Shown: in pieces, positions 41,806 through 52,990 of the stretch | Position numbering within the stretch: the first letter of the stretch is position 1 | Layout of the letters: every line of letters begins with the position of its first letter | DNA from: Gyromitra esculenta | Lineage: Eukaryota; Ascomycota; Pezizomycetes; Pezizales; Discinaceae | NCBI GenBank assembly: GCA_038503075.1 | Contig: JBCAML010000021.1 | Location: 744,001-808,000, forward strand | Reading direction: 5' to 3' | DNA length: 64,000 nucleotides | The notes under the pieces: generated by a model | The model's database searches: none | What the model saw: the letters and a program-made list of their open reading frames with translations, nothing else | Told to the model about the DNA's origin: nothing | Program-made: the position numbers and the translations under genes

Positions 41806-41982
41806 GTGAGCAGTGCTACTTAAGCGAGGTCACAACACGTTCAAAGAGTGCAATGTTTCTACAAGTTCTACGAGGGATTATCTCAAGGCGAAATAAGTGC
41901 AGCGAAGTGAACAGCGACAGCGAGGGTTCTGAGGTAGAACCGAGATAGTATTTCCGATGAGTACAGGAGAAGGTAAACGAGA

Positions 41983-42043
41983 ACGTTGCTTAAGGAAAGA
42001 AAAGAAGAAAGGTAAAACACAAGCAAAATCCACCCTTTAAATA
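41983..42043 (-). promoter_or_regulatory. LTR promoter: TATA box, CT run, start-site motif
   Basis: TATTTAAA at 42043-42036, then a pyrimidine-rich stretch ending CTTTCCTT, then AAGCAACGT 52 nt downstream of the TATA start. Pyrimidine runs before the start site are common in fungal promoters. The exact start is inferred. Confidence 0.6.
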
Positions 42044-42202
42044 CCCCGCTTTTCTTAACAAAACCAATAACCGATAACAACCGAAGAACAATAACATTAT
42101 ACAGCGACCCGCGATCTTTAACAACCATCGAACCGAAACCTAACCCTATGCCCAATCTTTAATCCGTGAAAGCCATACAGGCTCAATAGGATTGGCATCA
42201 GG

Positions 42203-42654
42203 TTTCATGGATGGTTGTTTCGTTGGTTGGATAGGTACATGGGTACATGGTTGTCATGTTTCGTTATCTTTCTTTGTGTTTCATTGGGTTTTCGTCGCAA
42301 TGAGCCATGTCTTTGTCATCGAAAGAGCTGGAACTTTGGTATATAAGTGAAGGGATTTCCCCTCTTGTTGTACTTTTCCTTCTTCTTTCTTTAAGCAACG
42401 TCTTCTATTGTCACTTTACTTGTATCTTACAAATACAAGCCAGGATTCCCACAAATCCTTCGTCGCCTTCATGTTACCTCTTGCCTCATCACGCCACTAC
42501 ATCAACGTAGTCTCACTGTCGAAGTCACCATATCTCCCTCTTTCTGTAGAGCCTGTGGAATCATTGCTTAAACTCCTGTTGCTAGTTTTTGTTCAAGTAG
42601 CACTGCTCACCTTTGGGGATACCAAAGGGTTTGACGAGAACTCGCTCCTTGAGA
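42203..42654 (+). mobile_element. Solo LTR, family B, plus strand, TSD TCAGG
   Basis: 452 bp, TTTCATGG...CTTGAGA. TCAGG is duplicated at 42198-42202 and 42655-42659. Family B shares the AAGCAACGT motif, the U5 hairpin position and GAGCAGTGCTACTT with family A but is otherwise diverged. TATA is TATATAAG. Confidence 0.9.
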
Positions 42655-43188
42655 TCAGGAGAGGAAGGTGTCCAAGGAAGTATATAGTGAAACATTCCCT
42701 GATTTTTGATATGAGCAATAGTGTACTTAGCACAATGAGCTGGAGCTTGATCTTGCATCCAGTATACATACTCAGTTGGATATTTGTTGTATGAGTGTAG
42801 CCAAAATGGGAAGAGGTAAGAATCAATGAGATGTTTACAATTGTTGTGTGCTTTGATTATATTCCCCCAGTTATTTTTATCCCAAAAGACGAGTGGACCT
42901 TTTTTATCCCCCATGATACACCCTCATACAATAATTGTATTGAGATTTTTGAATTTTGGGACAAGGCAAGTTTTATTAAATTCTTCGCCTGCTTTTCTGG
43001 TAACATAGGAGTGACCAGGAAAATCACCAACATTAAAAGCACATTCATCAGTTCATATTACAGTCCTCCAACTGTTAACTGTTCAATCAAGAAACTTTTG
43101 AGTCCATCCCATGCAGTTTTTTTTAGCTTTCAAGTTTAACCAGGGTTTAACACAAGCAATATGCCGATTGTATCCCGCCCTGGCAAGG

Positions 43189-43597
43189 TCTCAGGGAGCG
43201 AGATTCTCGTCAAGCTCTCAGGTATCCCCCGAGATGAGCTGTGCTACTTGAACGAGAAACCAACGACAGGAGAATGTACGGAGATTCTACAGGCTCTACT
43301 AATGGTTCAAGTTATGATGACTTGAAGGCGGCGACAGCGAAAGATTACGAGGTGTAATCTGGAGTTTGTATTCGTAGGATACAGTGAGTGTACAATAGAA
43401 GACGTTGCTTAAAGAAAGAAAGGAAAAAGTACAACAAGAGGGGAAATCCCTTCGCTTATATACTAAAAATCCCAACTCGCTTGATGACAAAATCATGACT
43501 CATCGTAACGAAATACCAAAGAAACACAAGGAACAACAAAACGCGACAACCCTATACCCATGCACCTAACTAACCAACGAAACGTCCATCCATGAAA
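43189..43597 (-). mobile_element. Solo LTR, family B, inside Tc1
   Basis: 409 bp. Flanks are CAAGG (43184-43188) and CCAGG (43598-43602), a 5-bp duplication with one mismatch. Confidence 0.85.
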
Positions 43598-43918
43598 CCA
43601 GGGCATGTTCAACAGTATGATCATATACCTGCAAATGAAGGGATTGGGCAATTTCTCGATATGTTTTTTGTCTGTTTTCAGAGGATGAGGTGATATAATT
43701 GATGATACGTTGCAGTTGTAGGCTATCGATTAATGAAGGTTGTCCAGGTCTTTGTTTAACAGGTGTATGTAACTGATTGTTCCAATCACAGATATTCTAA
43801 ACTGATGAAACTGGCAACTGAAGTTCTTTTGAAATTTGACAATAGGACCATCCAGCATATTTTTTAAATGTTCTAACAGCAACCCTAATAGCAGGAAAAT
43901 AATTTGTGCTTGTACGAG

Positions 43919-44740
43919 TCACAAGGAGCGAGATTCTCGTCGGGCTCTCGGGTATCCCCCGAGATGAGCAGTGCTACTTGAGCGAGAAACTAACAGCGAG
44001 AGTATATACAGAGATTCCACAGGCTCTACGTGTTCTTCAAGTAAAGAGGACTTGAAGACGGTGACAGTGAGGATTACTAGGTGTAACCGAGGTTTTGTAT
44101 TTATAAATTTCATGGATGGATGTTATGTTGATCGGTTAGGTACATGGGTACATGGTTGTCGCGTTCTGTTGTTATTCTTTGTGTTTCTACGGGTTTCCTG
44201 TTACAATGAGTCATGTCTTTGTCATCGAAGGGGTTGGAATGTGGTATATAAGCGAAGGGATTTCCCCTCATATTGTACTTTTTCTTCTTCTTTCTTTAAG
44301 CAACGTCTTCTATTGTTTACTCTTGTATTCCACAATACAAACCTCGGTTACACCTCGTAACCCATCGCTGTCGCCGTCTTCAAGTCATCTTAACTTGATC
44401 CACTCGTAGAGCCTGTAGAATCCCCGTACATACTCTCGCTGTTGGTTTCCTACTCAAGTAGCACTGCTCATCTCGAGGGATACTCGAGAGCTTGATAAGA
44501 AACCCGCTCCTTGAGAATAAAGTACAAAAGTAAACAATATAAGACATTGCTTAAAGAGAAGAGAAAGAAAAGTACAAAGAGGGGAAAACCCCTTGCTTAT
44601 ATACCCACAATCCATCCCTTCGATGACACATGTATGACTTATTGTAATGAAAACCAAGGGAAACATAGTGAACAAATAATGAAATAAGGCAACCAAACAC
44701 CCATAAGACCAACCTTGCAACACAACAACCATTCATGAAA
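43919..44740 (-). mobile_element. 3' LTR of element B, split by another B LTR
   Basis: Outer halves are 43919-44107 and 44517-44740. The right end runs into a purine tract and integrase remnants, so this is the 3' LTR of a longer element. Confidence 0.8.
44108..44516 (+). mobile_element. Nested solo LTR, family B, TSD ATAAA
   Basis: 409 bp, TTTCATGG...CTTGAGA, with ATAAA at 44103-44107 and 44517-44521. It lies opposite in orientation to the LTR it interrupts. Confidence 0.9.
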
Positions 44741-44886
44741 GTAGCCCTCCCTCATAGCCTTGAGCTCCTGCAAACACTAACCAGTTCTTCCTTTGGATTA
44801 CCTGGGTAAAGCTAGTGGAAAGAATCCACTGCCTCTGTCTCCTCATGATACTTAGCAGGTTCCCAAGTGGGTAGTGCATAGCCAGT

Positions 44887-45714
44887 TCTCACGGTTAAAC
44901 TTCTCGTTAAGCTCTCTAGTATTCCTGAAGATGAGCAGTGCTACTTAAATGAGGAGTCTAACCGTTCAACAGATGCGATGTTTCTACAGGTCCTACATAG
45001 GGGTCTATCTCAAGGCGAGATAAGTGCAGCGGGATAGAACGGCGACAGTGAGGGTTCTGAGTCTCACGGTTGGGTCCCTTGTTAAGTCCTTCAGTATCCC
45101 TGAAGGTAAGCAGTGCACCTTAAAAGAGGTAGCAACACGTTCAAAGAGTGCAGTGTTTTCTACAGGTCCTATAAGGGGTTCTATCTTAAGGCGAGACAGA
45201 CGCAGTAAAGTGGACAGTGACAGCAAGGGTTCTGAGGTAGAACCGGGATAGTATTCAAATAATACAGAAGAAGGTAACGAGAACATTGCTTAAGGAAAGA
45301 AAGAAAGAGAAACGACAAGCAACCAAAATCCATTCCTTAAATACCCCGCTTTTCCCATGGTCTGACTCATAACCGAAACGCAACCGAACAACAAAGCCAT
45401 TCTACCCAAAGAAATCCCCCATGACTACCAACAACTTCACCCTAACCCATTACCCGGTTCTATCTGTGAAACTGAGATGGAACCAAGATAATATTAAAGC
45501 ACTATAGGTAGAAGTGAACGAGAGCGTTGCTTAAGGAAAGAAAGAAAGAAAAACAACAAGAGTCCCGATAAACCCATTCCTTTTATACCCCGCTTTCCTT
45601 CCTTGACTAATAACTGAACTAAACCCGAAAGACAAAGGCATTATTCTCCAACCATCATAACTTGTTGCAACCCTATAACTAACCCTAACCCATCATTCGA
45701 CTTCATCTGTGTAA
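44887..45714 (-). mobile_element. Solo LTR, family A, TSD CCAGT, with nested LTR
   Basis: Outer LTR halves are 44887-45061 and 45472-45714. CCAGT is duplicated at 44882-44886 and 45715-45719. The right end reads TGTGTAA instead of CGTGAAA, so it is old. Confidence 0.85.
45062..45471 (-). mobile_element. Nested solo LTR, family A, TSD CTGAG
   Basis: 410 bp, inserted in the GGTTCTGAG position of the outer LTR. CTGAG at 45057-45061 and 45472-45476. Confidence 0.92.
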
Positions 45715-45960
45715 CCAGTCCATTTGATCAAATACTGTAGTCTACCATGACGGAGACGGGAGTTCAAGATACTTTCGACAAGGTATTCTTCATGGTTGTT
45801 GACTTGAACCGGGGGCAGTGGTGCGATGACTTGGCCGGGGAGAGGATTGATGGGGGCAGCTTTGATCAGCCAGACGTGAAATACAGGATGGTATTTCATT
45901 GATATTGGGAGGTCAATCTCGTAGGTGTGGGCAGAAATAACATGCTTGATAGGAAACGGG

Positions 45961-46371
45961 TTTCACGGATAGAACTGGGTAATGGATTAGGATGGAGTTA
46001 TTGGTTGTTACAGACTATTTTCCTTATATATAATGTCTTTGTTGTTCGGTTAGCTCTTGCTTAAGGATTGGGCTATAGGAAAAGTGGGGTATTTAAGGAA
46101 TGGGTTTTGGTCGCTTGTTGTTCTTTTTCTTTCTTTCCTTAAGCAACGTTCTCGTTTACCTTCAGCTGTACCTGTTAGAATTACTATCTCGGTTCTACCT
46201 CAGAACCTTCGCTGTCACTGTCTATTTCGCTGCCCTTATCTCACCAGGAGATAGACCTCTCATAGAACCTGTAGAAATACTGCACTCTTTGAACATGTTG
46301 TTTCCTCACTTAAGCAGCACTGCTCACCTTCAGGGATACTGAAAAGCTTAACGAGGAACTCAACCATGAGA
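45961..46371 (+). mobile_element. Solo LTR, family A, plus strand, TSD ACGGG
   Basis: 411 bp, TTTCACGG...CATGAGA, with ACGGG at 45956-45960 and 46372-46376, inside the element B integrase. Confidence 0.92.
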
Positions 46372-46805
46372 ACGGGCCACTCCACTTCCAGTACAGTTTT
46401 CTCGAGTTCCCTGTCGTCCTCATGTTCTTCATGGATACGAACACGTTGTCTTTCTCCTTAAACGACGGGGCAGGGATACGATGTCGATTGGTACTAGACT
46501 CAAAGACATCTTGAGCCGTCTTCATCTGTACCTGAAGAAACTCTTTAAGTTCTTCCATCTTAGAGGCAAAGTTATTGGAGTCGAGGGTTTGGGGGGAGCG
46601 GTCATTGGGGACAACAGAGGTGTCGAAACGGGGATGATAACCGTAATTAGCAAAAAAGGGTGTGGCCTTTGTGCTAGCAGACTCTTGGTTATTAGCAGCG
46701 AATTCAGCAATAGGCAACCACTTGGACCAGTTGTCTTGTTAGTAAGAGACGTAACAGTGAAGATATTGCTCCATTACAGCATTCAAACGTTCAGTTTGGC
46801 CATTG

Positions 46806-47205
46806 TCTCACGGTCTTGACTCTCGTTAAGCCCTTCAGTATCCCTGAAGGTGAGCTGTGCTACTTAAACGAAAGGTCAAGCGACAAGGTATACAATGTTT
46901 CTACAGGTCCTACGTGGGTCAAACTCCAGGCGAGTTAAGTGTAAGGTTCTCACAGCGACAGCGACCGCGGGGATTCTGAGGTAGAATCGAGGTAAATATT
47001 AAAACAATACAGTAGAAGTAAAGTAAGAACACTGCTTAAGGAAAGAGAAAGAGAAGAACAACAAGCGACTGAAAGCCCTTCCTTAAATATCCCGCTTTTC
47101 CGTATCCTGACTCATAGCCGAAATCTAACTGAACAACAAAGGCATTATAATTAAAACGTCTTCCGTGACAACCAATAATTCCATCACCTCATACTATCCT
47201 TGAAA
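46806..47205 (-). repeat. Element C 3' LTR (family A)
   Basis: 400 bp, TCTCACGG...CCTTGAAA, followed by a purine tract and integrase. It interrupts the element B integrase. Confidence 0.88.
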
Positions 47206-47842
47206 GTAGCTCCCCCCTTCAAGTGTGAGCTCCTGCGAACATTAGGAACTTGGTCAGGTGGATTAGCGAGGAATACGTCAAGGGCAACAGTATTTCTAAG
47301 GTCTTCAGCAGGTTCCCATGTGGGATGAGCATAGCCGGTCCGTTCCACGAGGTACTGTGATTGTCCTCGATGGACTCAATTATCAAGAATCTTTTCGATG
47401 AAGTATTCCTCCTGGTCATTAACAACGATTGGGGCTGGAGGAGGAATAATTTGTCCCGGAAGAGCATCGTTAGGTGCAGGCTTGAGAAGAGAGACGTGGA
47501 GCACAGGATGGTACTTAACCGAAGAAGGGAGATCTATCTCATAGGCAAAGGGAGAAACAATCCTTTTTACCGCATAGGGACCCATTCATTTCCAGTCCAG
47601 TTTCCTAGCATTGTGAGTTGTTTGGACATTCTTCATCAACACAAAGACCTGATCGTTGATTTGGTAAGCAGGGGCCGGCGTCCGATGTTTATTTGTGGCG
47701 ATCTCTTGAACATCTTGTGCCGTCCTGATTTGGGTCCGAAGGTAATCGCTTAGCTCTTGCATCTTACTGACAAAGGAGGTGGCGTCTAAACTTTGAGGAG
47801 TAGACTTAGTGGGAATCATGGAGGTATTGAAACGTGGGTGGT

Positions 47843-48252
47843 TTTCATGGATGGTTGCTTTGTTGGTTCGTTAGGTACATAGGTACATGGTTGTTGTGTT
47901 TTGTGATTTGTTCTTTGTGTTTCTTTGGGTTTCCGTTACAATGAGTCATGTCTTTGTCATCGAAAGGGGAAGAATGTGGTATATAAGCGAAGGGTTTTTC
48001 CCTCTTGTTGTACTTTTCCTTCTTCTTTCTTTAAGCAACGTCTTCTATTGTTTTACTTTTGTATCCTACAATACAAAACTTGGTTACACCTCGTAATCCT
48101 TCGCTGTTGCCGTCTTCAAGTCACCACGACTTGACTCATTCGTAGAGCCTGTAGAATCTTCGTGCATATTTTTACTGTTGGTTTCTCATTCAAGTAGCAC
48201 TGCTCATCTCGAGGGATACTCGAGAGCTTGACGAGAAACCCGCTCCTTGAGA
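47843..48252 (+). mobile_element. Solo LTR, family B, TSD GTGGT
   Basis: 410 bp, with GTGGT at 47838-47842 and 48253-48257, inside the element C integrase. Confidence 0.92.
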
Positions 48253-48647
48253 GTGGTAGCCGTAATTTGCATAGGACGGAGAGACTTTGGTACTGGCCAA
48301 TTCTTGGTTATTTGCTGAGAACTCGGCCATAGGCAGCCATCTATTCCAGTCTCCTTGCTGATACAATACATACGAACGGAGGTACTGTTCCATTACAGCA
48401 TTAAGTCTTTCTGTTTGTCCGTCTGTTTCAGGATGAAAAGCAGTGGACATTCGAGCTTGGATCCCGAGACGTTGTCTCACGGTTGGGTCCCTCTTTAAGC
48501 CCTTCAGTATCCCTGAAGGTGAGCAGTGCTACTTAGACGAGGTATCAACGCGTTCAAAGAGTGCGGCGTTTCTACATGTTCTACGAGGGGTTTATCTCAA
48601 GGAGAGATAAATGTGGCGAAGTGGACAGCGACAGCGAGGGTTCTGAG

Positions 48648-49059
48648 TCTCAAGCGGCGAGGTTTTCCGTCAAGCTCTCAGGTATCCCCCGAGATGAGCA
48701 GTGCTACTTGAGTGGAAAACTAAGTGACGAGAGAATTCACAAGGTTCCACAGGCTCTACGAGTGGTTGAAGTAAAGAGGACTTGAAGGCGGCGACAGCGT
48801 GAGGTTATGAAGTATAACCGAGGCGTTGTATTTGCAAATATAGGAGTGTACAATAGAAGACGTTGCTTAAAGAAAGAAGAAGGAAAAAGTACAACAAGAG
48901 GGGGAATCCCTTCGCTTATATACCACATTCCAACTCATTTGATGACAAAGACCTGACTCATTGCAACGAAAGCTCAAAGAAACATAAAGAACAACGACAC
49001 AACATAACAACCTCGTATCCCTGTACCTAGCTGACCAACGAAAGCAACCATCCATGAAA
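48648..49059 (-). mobile_element. Nested solo LTR, family B, TSD CTGAG
   Basis: 412 bp, TCTCAAGC...CCATGAAA, with CTGAG at 48643-48647 and 49060-49064. It sits at the same GGTTCTGAG site as the family A LTR at 45062. Confidence 0.92.
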
Positions 49060-49289
49060 CTGAGGTAGAACCGAGATAGTATTCCAACAATTACAGAAGA
49101 AGGTAAATGAGAACATTGCTTAAAGAAAGAAGAAGAAGAGAACAAAGAGTGAACAAAATCCATCGTTTAAATACCCTGCTTTTCCCAACAAATCCAATAA
49201 CTGATAACAACCGAAATACAATAACATTATACAAAAACCTCTAAATCCCTATCAACCCTTTAACCGAAACCTAGCCCTATACCCGATCC

Positions 49290-52200
49290 TTAATCCGTGA
49301 AAGTAGCCCCCCCTTTCAAACGTGAGCTCCTGCGAACCTTAGAACTAGTAGTAGTTGTCGTGTTTAAGAATACATTGAGAGCTGCAGTATCCTGGAAGTC
49401 TTCCGCAGGTTCCCAGGTAGGGTGAGCATAGCCAGTCCACTCGACAAGGTATTGCTGTCGTCCAAGATTTATCTGTTGCTCGAGGATTTTTTCAATGAAA
49501 TATTCCTCCTGTTCGTTAACAACAATCGGAGGTGGAGGGCGTATAACTTGTCCTGGAAGAGGGTCACGGGCAGCAGGCTTAAGGAGCGATACATGAAAGA
49601 CAGGATGATACTTGACGGAAGGTGGAAGGTCAATTTCGTATGCGAAGGGTGATACTATCCTTTTTACAGGATATGGTCCCATCCATTTTCAGTCGAGTTT
49701 CCGAGCATTACGCACTGTCCGGATATTCTTCATTGATACGAATACCTGTCGTTAACTTGATAAGCAGGGGCAGGAGTTCAGTGCTTATTGGTAGAGATTT
49801 CCAGGATATCCTGGGCTGTCCGGATTTGTATTCGGAGGTAGTCGTATAAGTTTTGCATTGTAGTCGCGAAGGTAGAGGAATCTAGACTTTGGGCAATAGT
49901 TGTTGAAGGAATACTAGAAGACTCAAAACGAGGATGGTAACCGTAGTTCGCAAAGAAAGGTGAGACTTTGGTACTAGCTGATTCCTGGTTATTAGCAGAG
50001 AATTCTGCCATAGGTAACCATTTACTCCAGTCTCCTTGTTGATAGGACACATAGGAGTGTAGGTATTGTTCCATAACCGCGTTCAATCGTTCCATTTGTC
50101 CATCGGTTTCTGGATGAAACGCGGTAGACATTCGGGCTTGAATTCCTAAGCGTTTGCAAAGCTCTTTCCAGAAGTGGGCTGTAAACTGCGTGCCTCAGTC
50201 GGAAGTGACGTGCGTGGGTAGCCCATGGAGTTTCCAGACATGTTGAAGGTATAAATCAGTGAGGTCTCGTTAATTGACTGTGGTATTACAGGGGATTAGA
50301 TGACGCATTTTCAATAAACGATCTACGATGACTAAAATAGCATCATATCCCTCGGATTCTGGGAGGCCTGTGACAAAATCCACCGAGATCTCTTGCCAGG
50401 GGCGATTTGGAATAGGCAACGGGTGGAGGACTCCTTGCGTACCTTGGGTAACAGGTTTTGCTTTCTCACATATATGGCAGCTACGCACGTAGCGACCGAT
50501 AGAGTCTCTCATCTTTGGCCTGTAAAAACTTCTACTTATTAATTCGAAGGTTTTATCTCGTCCAGAATGTCCTGCAGCAGGGGCGTCATGGTGTCTTCTG
50601 ATAAGCTCTAGGCGAAGAGGGTCAAAGTCGGGCGCATAGAGTTTTCCTCGATAATATAGCCAGTTATTTTCCTCCGTACACTCGCTTAGAGTGATTTCCT
50701 TTGATTGTCGGTCCTTGTTCTTCAGTGCTAGGAATATCTTTTCCGGGAACTTATCAGCATTGTATCCTTCTAGGAAGAGTTTTTCTAGGGGGGCGTCCAG
50801 TTCAGCAGCTTCATTTGATAAAGAAGCCGACAACAAACTTATCTTAGGGTCAATGTTCTCCTTCTTCAGCACCACTTGGCTCTGGTGTGCCAACCGTTCA
50901 TCCCCTTCCTTGGGGAGATCTCCTGATCTCCTGGTCAACGCGTCCGGCTTTCCTCCTTGACTTCCTGGCCTATATGTGATAACAAAATCAAAGCGTGACA
51001 GGTATTCAGCCCATCTGGCCTGACGGTGGTTGAGTTGCTTGGTACTCATGAAGTACTCAAGGTTCTTGTGGTCACTGATAACGTCAATTGGATGTTTTGA
51101 GCCCTCAAGTTCCGGACGCCATTCTTCAAAGACTTGGATGATGGCAAGTAGCTCCTTGTCATAGATTTCATAGTTGCACTCTGCTGGTGAGTGCTTCTTA
51201 GAAAAGAAGGCTACAGGATGTAGGACTCCTGCGTCATCATATTAGGATAGGACACTGCCTGATACGAAGTCTGAAGCGTCGGTCTCTACAATGATTTTTT
51301 TATCTGGATCAAAGTGGATGAGGATGGGGGCGGTAGTAAAAGCGTTTTTTAAATTTTCGAAGGCGATATCGGCTTCGATAGTCCATTTGAAATTGATTCC
51401 CTTTTTTGTAATGGCAGTGAGAGGTGAGGTGAGTGTAGAGAAAGCCAAGATAAACCAACGGTAAAAGTTGGCAAATCCTAAGAATGCCTGGACATCTTTG
51501 ACATTCTTTGGAGTTCCCCATTCTCTGACAGCCCTTAGCGTTTCTTTGTCCATCTTGATGCCGTCAGGAGTGAGGATCAGGCCTAAATATTTAGTAGTTT
51601 GTACCTTGATCTCACATTTCTTGGGTTTGAGAAGGATGTTGTTGTTCTTGAGTGTCTGTAGAACCTTTCGAACATGAGTTTGGTGTTCAGTGAAGGTATC
51701 ACTGTAGATGAGGATGTCATCTAGGTACGCCGTACAAAAGATATCTAGGTATTTGGTGAGGCAGTCGTTTACGAAATGTTGGAAGGTACCGGGGGCGTTG
51801 GTTAGCCCAAAGGGCATGACCTGGTATTCGTAGAGACCATAGCGGGTTCAGAAAGCGGTTTTCCATTCTTCTCCTTCAGCGATTTGGATCTGATGATAAC
51901 CGTCGCGGAGGTCGAGTTTGGTGTACCATTGAGCCTTCGCTAATCTGTCAAGGGTTTCTCGTATAAGAGGAGAGGTGTATCGGTCCTTGACTGTGATGGC
52001 GTTTAGTCCTCTATAGTCAACACATAATCGGAGGGAGCCGTCCGCCTTTTTGACGAAGAGCACTGGGGAGCCGGCGGGAGAGGAACTGGCGCGAATAAAT
52101 CCCTTCTCAAGATTGTCTTCAATATATTTTTTCAGGACAATCAGCTCCTCTCGGGACATTCCATAAAGGGGTCCGAAAGGGGTGTCTTTTCCTTCCATCA

Positions 52201-52990
52201 ATTGTATCCTATGGTCGTACGAGTGACGTGGGGATAGTCCTTGAGCTTTTGTTTTGTCAAACATATCAAGGAAGTCATGATATTCTTTCGGAATCCTGGA
52301 CTTCCATTCTTCTTTGCTTGTCTTATTATCAATAATTTTATTGATCTCATAAAGTGACATGGCATAAGCTTGGGAGGTACGTTTCCTGGTGAGGGTCCTG
52401 AAGCTGGCAGCTCCAATAAAAGACAGGTTCAGTCTGGGAGGCGCCAGGATTGATGAGGTGGATACGATTGGGGAGTGAGGGGCACAATGGGTGGTGCAGA
52501 GTTTAGAGTTAAACTCAATGCGTTTGTCGGCAAAATGGAGATGAACATCGTGATGGTTCATCCATGGTATTCCTAGGACTAGAGGGTAGTGACCAAGTTG
52601 GGTCACGAAACAGGGGGCTTGTTCTTGGTGGTTTTGGATAGACAAGTTGAGGTTGGCGATATGGGTGATATCCCCTGAGGCCACAGGGTGTCCATCGATG
52701 ACTTCAAGCTGTCGAGGTATTTTTAGAGGTGTGAGGGGTAAAGAGTGGTGACTCGCAAATTCTATATCAATGAAAGCGAATCCTGAGGCTCCGGTATCCA
52801 ATAGTGCGTGGGTTTTAATGACTTTATTGTTTTGGGAAATGCTACATGAAATAACAAAATGTTCCCCATCCAACTGATCTTCTACACACATATCCGATAC
52901 TGAAAAACCTGAGATAGAAAACGCTGACAAAGGTAAAGAGATGGGAACAAAGGCGGGGTCACTGTTCGGCCTTGGTTGAACTAGTTTAAA
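49290..52990 (-). pseudogene. Element D pol, multiply broken
   Basis: Same domain order as element 1. In-frame stops: TGA at 51850-51848 (Arg expected after EWKTAF), TAA near 51243 (Gln expected, VLSQY), TAA at 50272-50270 (Ser expected, VNSRD), TGA near 50196 (Arg of DRGTQ), TGA near 49790 (Arg of HRTPAP) and TGA near 49691 (Trp of DWKW). A small deletion near 49748 also shifts the frame. Most changes are C to T on the coding strand within CGA or CAA. The chromodomain (YFIEKILEQQINLGRQQYLV) is readable at the end. Confidence 0.88.
52946..52990 (-). promoter_or_regulatory. -1 frameshift signal, element D
   Basis: TTTAAAC (52990-52984), stop TAG, 6-nt spacer and a 9-bp stem with one mismatch (C against T), 14-nt loop. 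This copy is not under selection any more. Confidence 0.8.

Larger units (their letters stand above)
36316..42171 (-). mobile_element. Element 1: full-length Ty3/gypsy chromovirus
   Basis: 5856-bp LTR retrotransposon with 410-bp LTRs (36316-36725 and 41762-42171) and a perfect target duplication GCCAT (36311-36315, 42172-42176). I count about 8 differences between the LTRs, roughly 98% identity, so the insertion is fairly recent. Internal order on the minus strand is primer site, gag, frameshift signal, then pol with protease, reverse transcriptase, RNase H, integrase and chromodomain. A purine tract (GAGAGGAGGGG) precedes the 3' LTR. It sits inside the old Tc1/mariner gene. The only coding defect I can see is a TGA in pol. 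The integrase C-terminal chromodomain places it in the chromoviruses, which target heterochromatin. Confidence 0.95.
41762..42171 (-). repeat. Element 1 5' LTR (family A)
   Basis: 410 bp. In sense order it holds the TTTCACGG end, a TATTTAAA box (42043-42036), a C/T-rich run, AAGCAACGT (41991-41983), the U5 hairpin (41805-41789) and the CCGTGAGA end. Confidence 0.95.
36061..43918 (-). mobile_element. Tc1/mariner transposase gene split by retroelements
   Basis: Pieces in coding order on the minus strand are 43918-43598 (helix-turn-helix, SLIDSLQLQRIINYI and KTYREIAQSLHL), 43188-42655 (first catalytic Asp in TDECAFNVGDF; VYWMQDQAPAHCAKY with the second), 42202-42172 (PDANPIEPVW) and 36315-36061 (EEWDALTA; SLPEWVQAIFKASGGHTKY and stop). 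Between them lie a family B LTR (43189-43597), a second B LTR (42203-42654) and the complete element 1 (36316-42171). Several frames are broken and at least two Trp codons read TGA, so it is dead. Only its C-terminal side is near an element end; the 5' end is lost in later insertions. It belongs to a different subfamily from the copy at 26.9 kb. Confidence 0.85.
44741..46805 (-). pseudogene. Element B integrase/chromodomain remnants
   Basis: Coding order is 46805-46372 (PIAEFAANNQESASTKATPF and the connection segment), 45960-45715 (KYHPVFHVWLIKAAP; chromodomain YLVESILNSRLRHGRLQYLI) and 44886-44741 (end of the chromodomain, TWEPAKY, then the 3' LTR). The pieces are separated by family A LTRs at 45961-46371 and 44887-45714. 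It is more diverged than the other integrases here, and pairs with B-type LTRs, so it represents a separate family. The upstream part of pol was cut off by element C. Confidence 0.8.

Noticed and set aside
41762..42171. LTRs as tRNA-primed elements
   Set aside because: The bases after the LTR do not start with TGG and I could not match them to a tRNA 3' end; the internal complement fits better.
42582..42914. Stand-alone gene on the minus strand
   Set aside because: It is a middle piece of the Tc1/mariner transposase fused by chance to LTR sequence.
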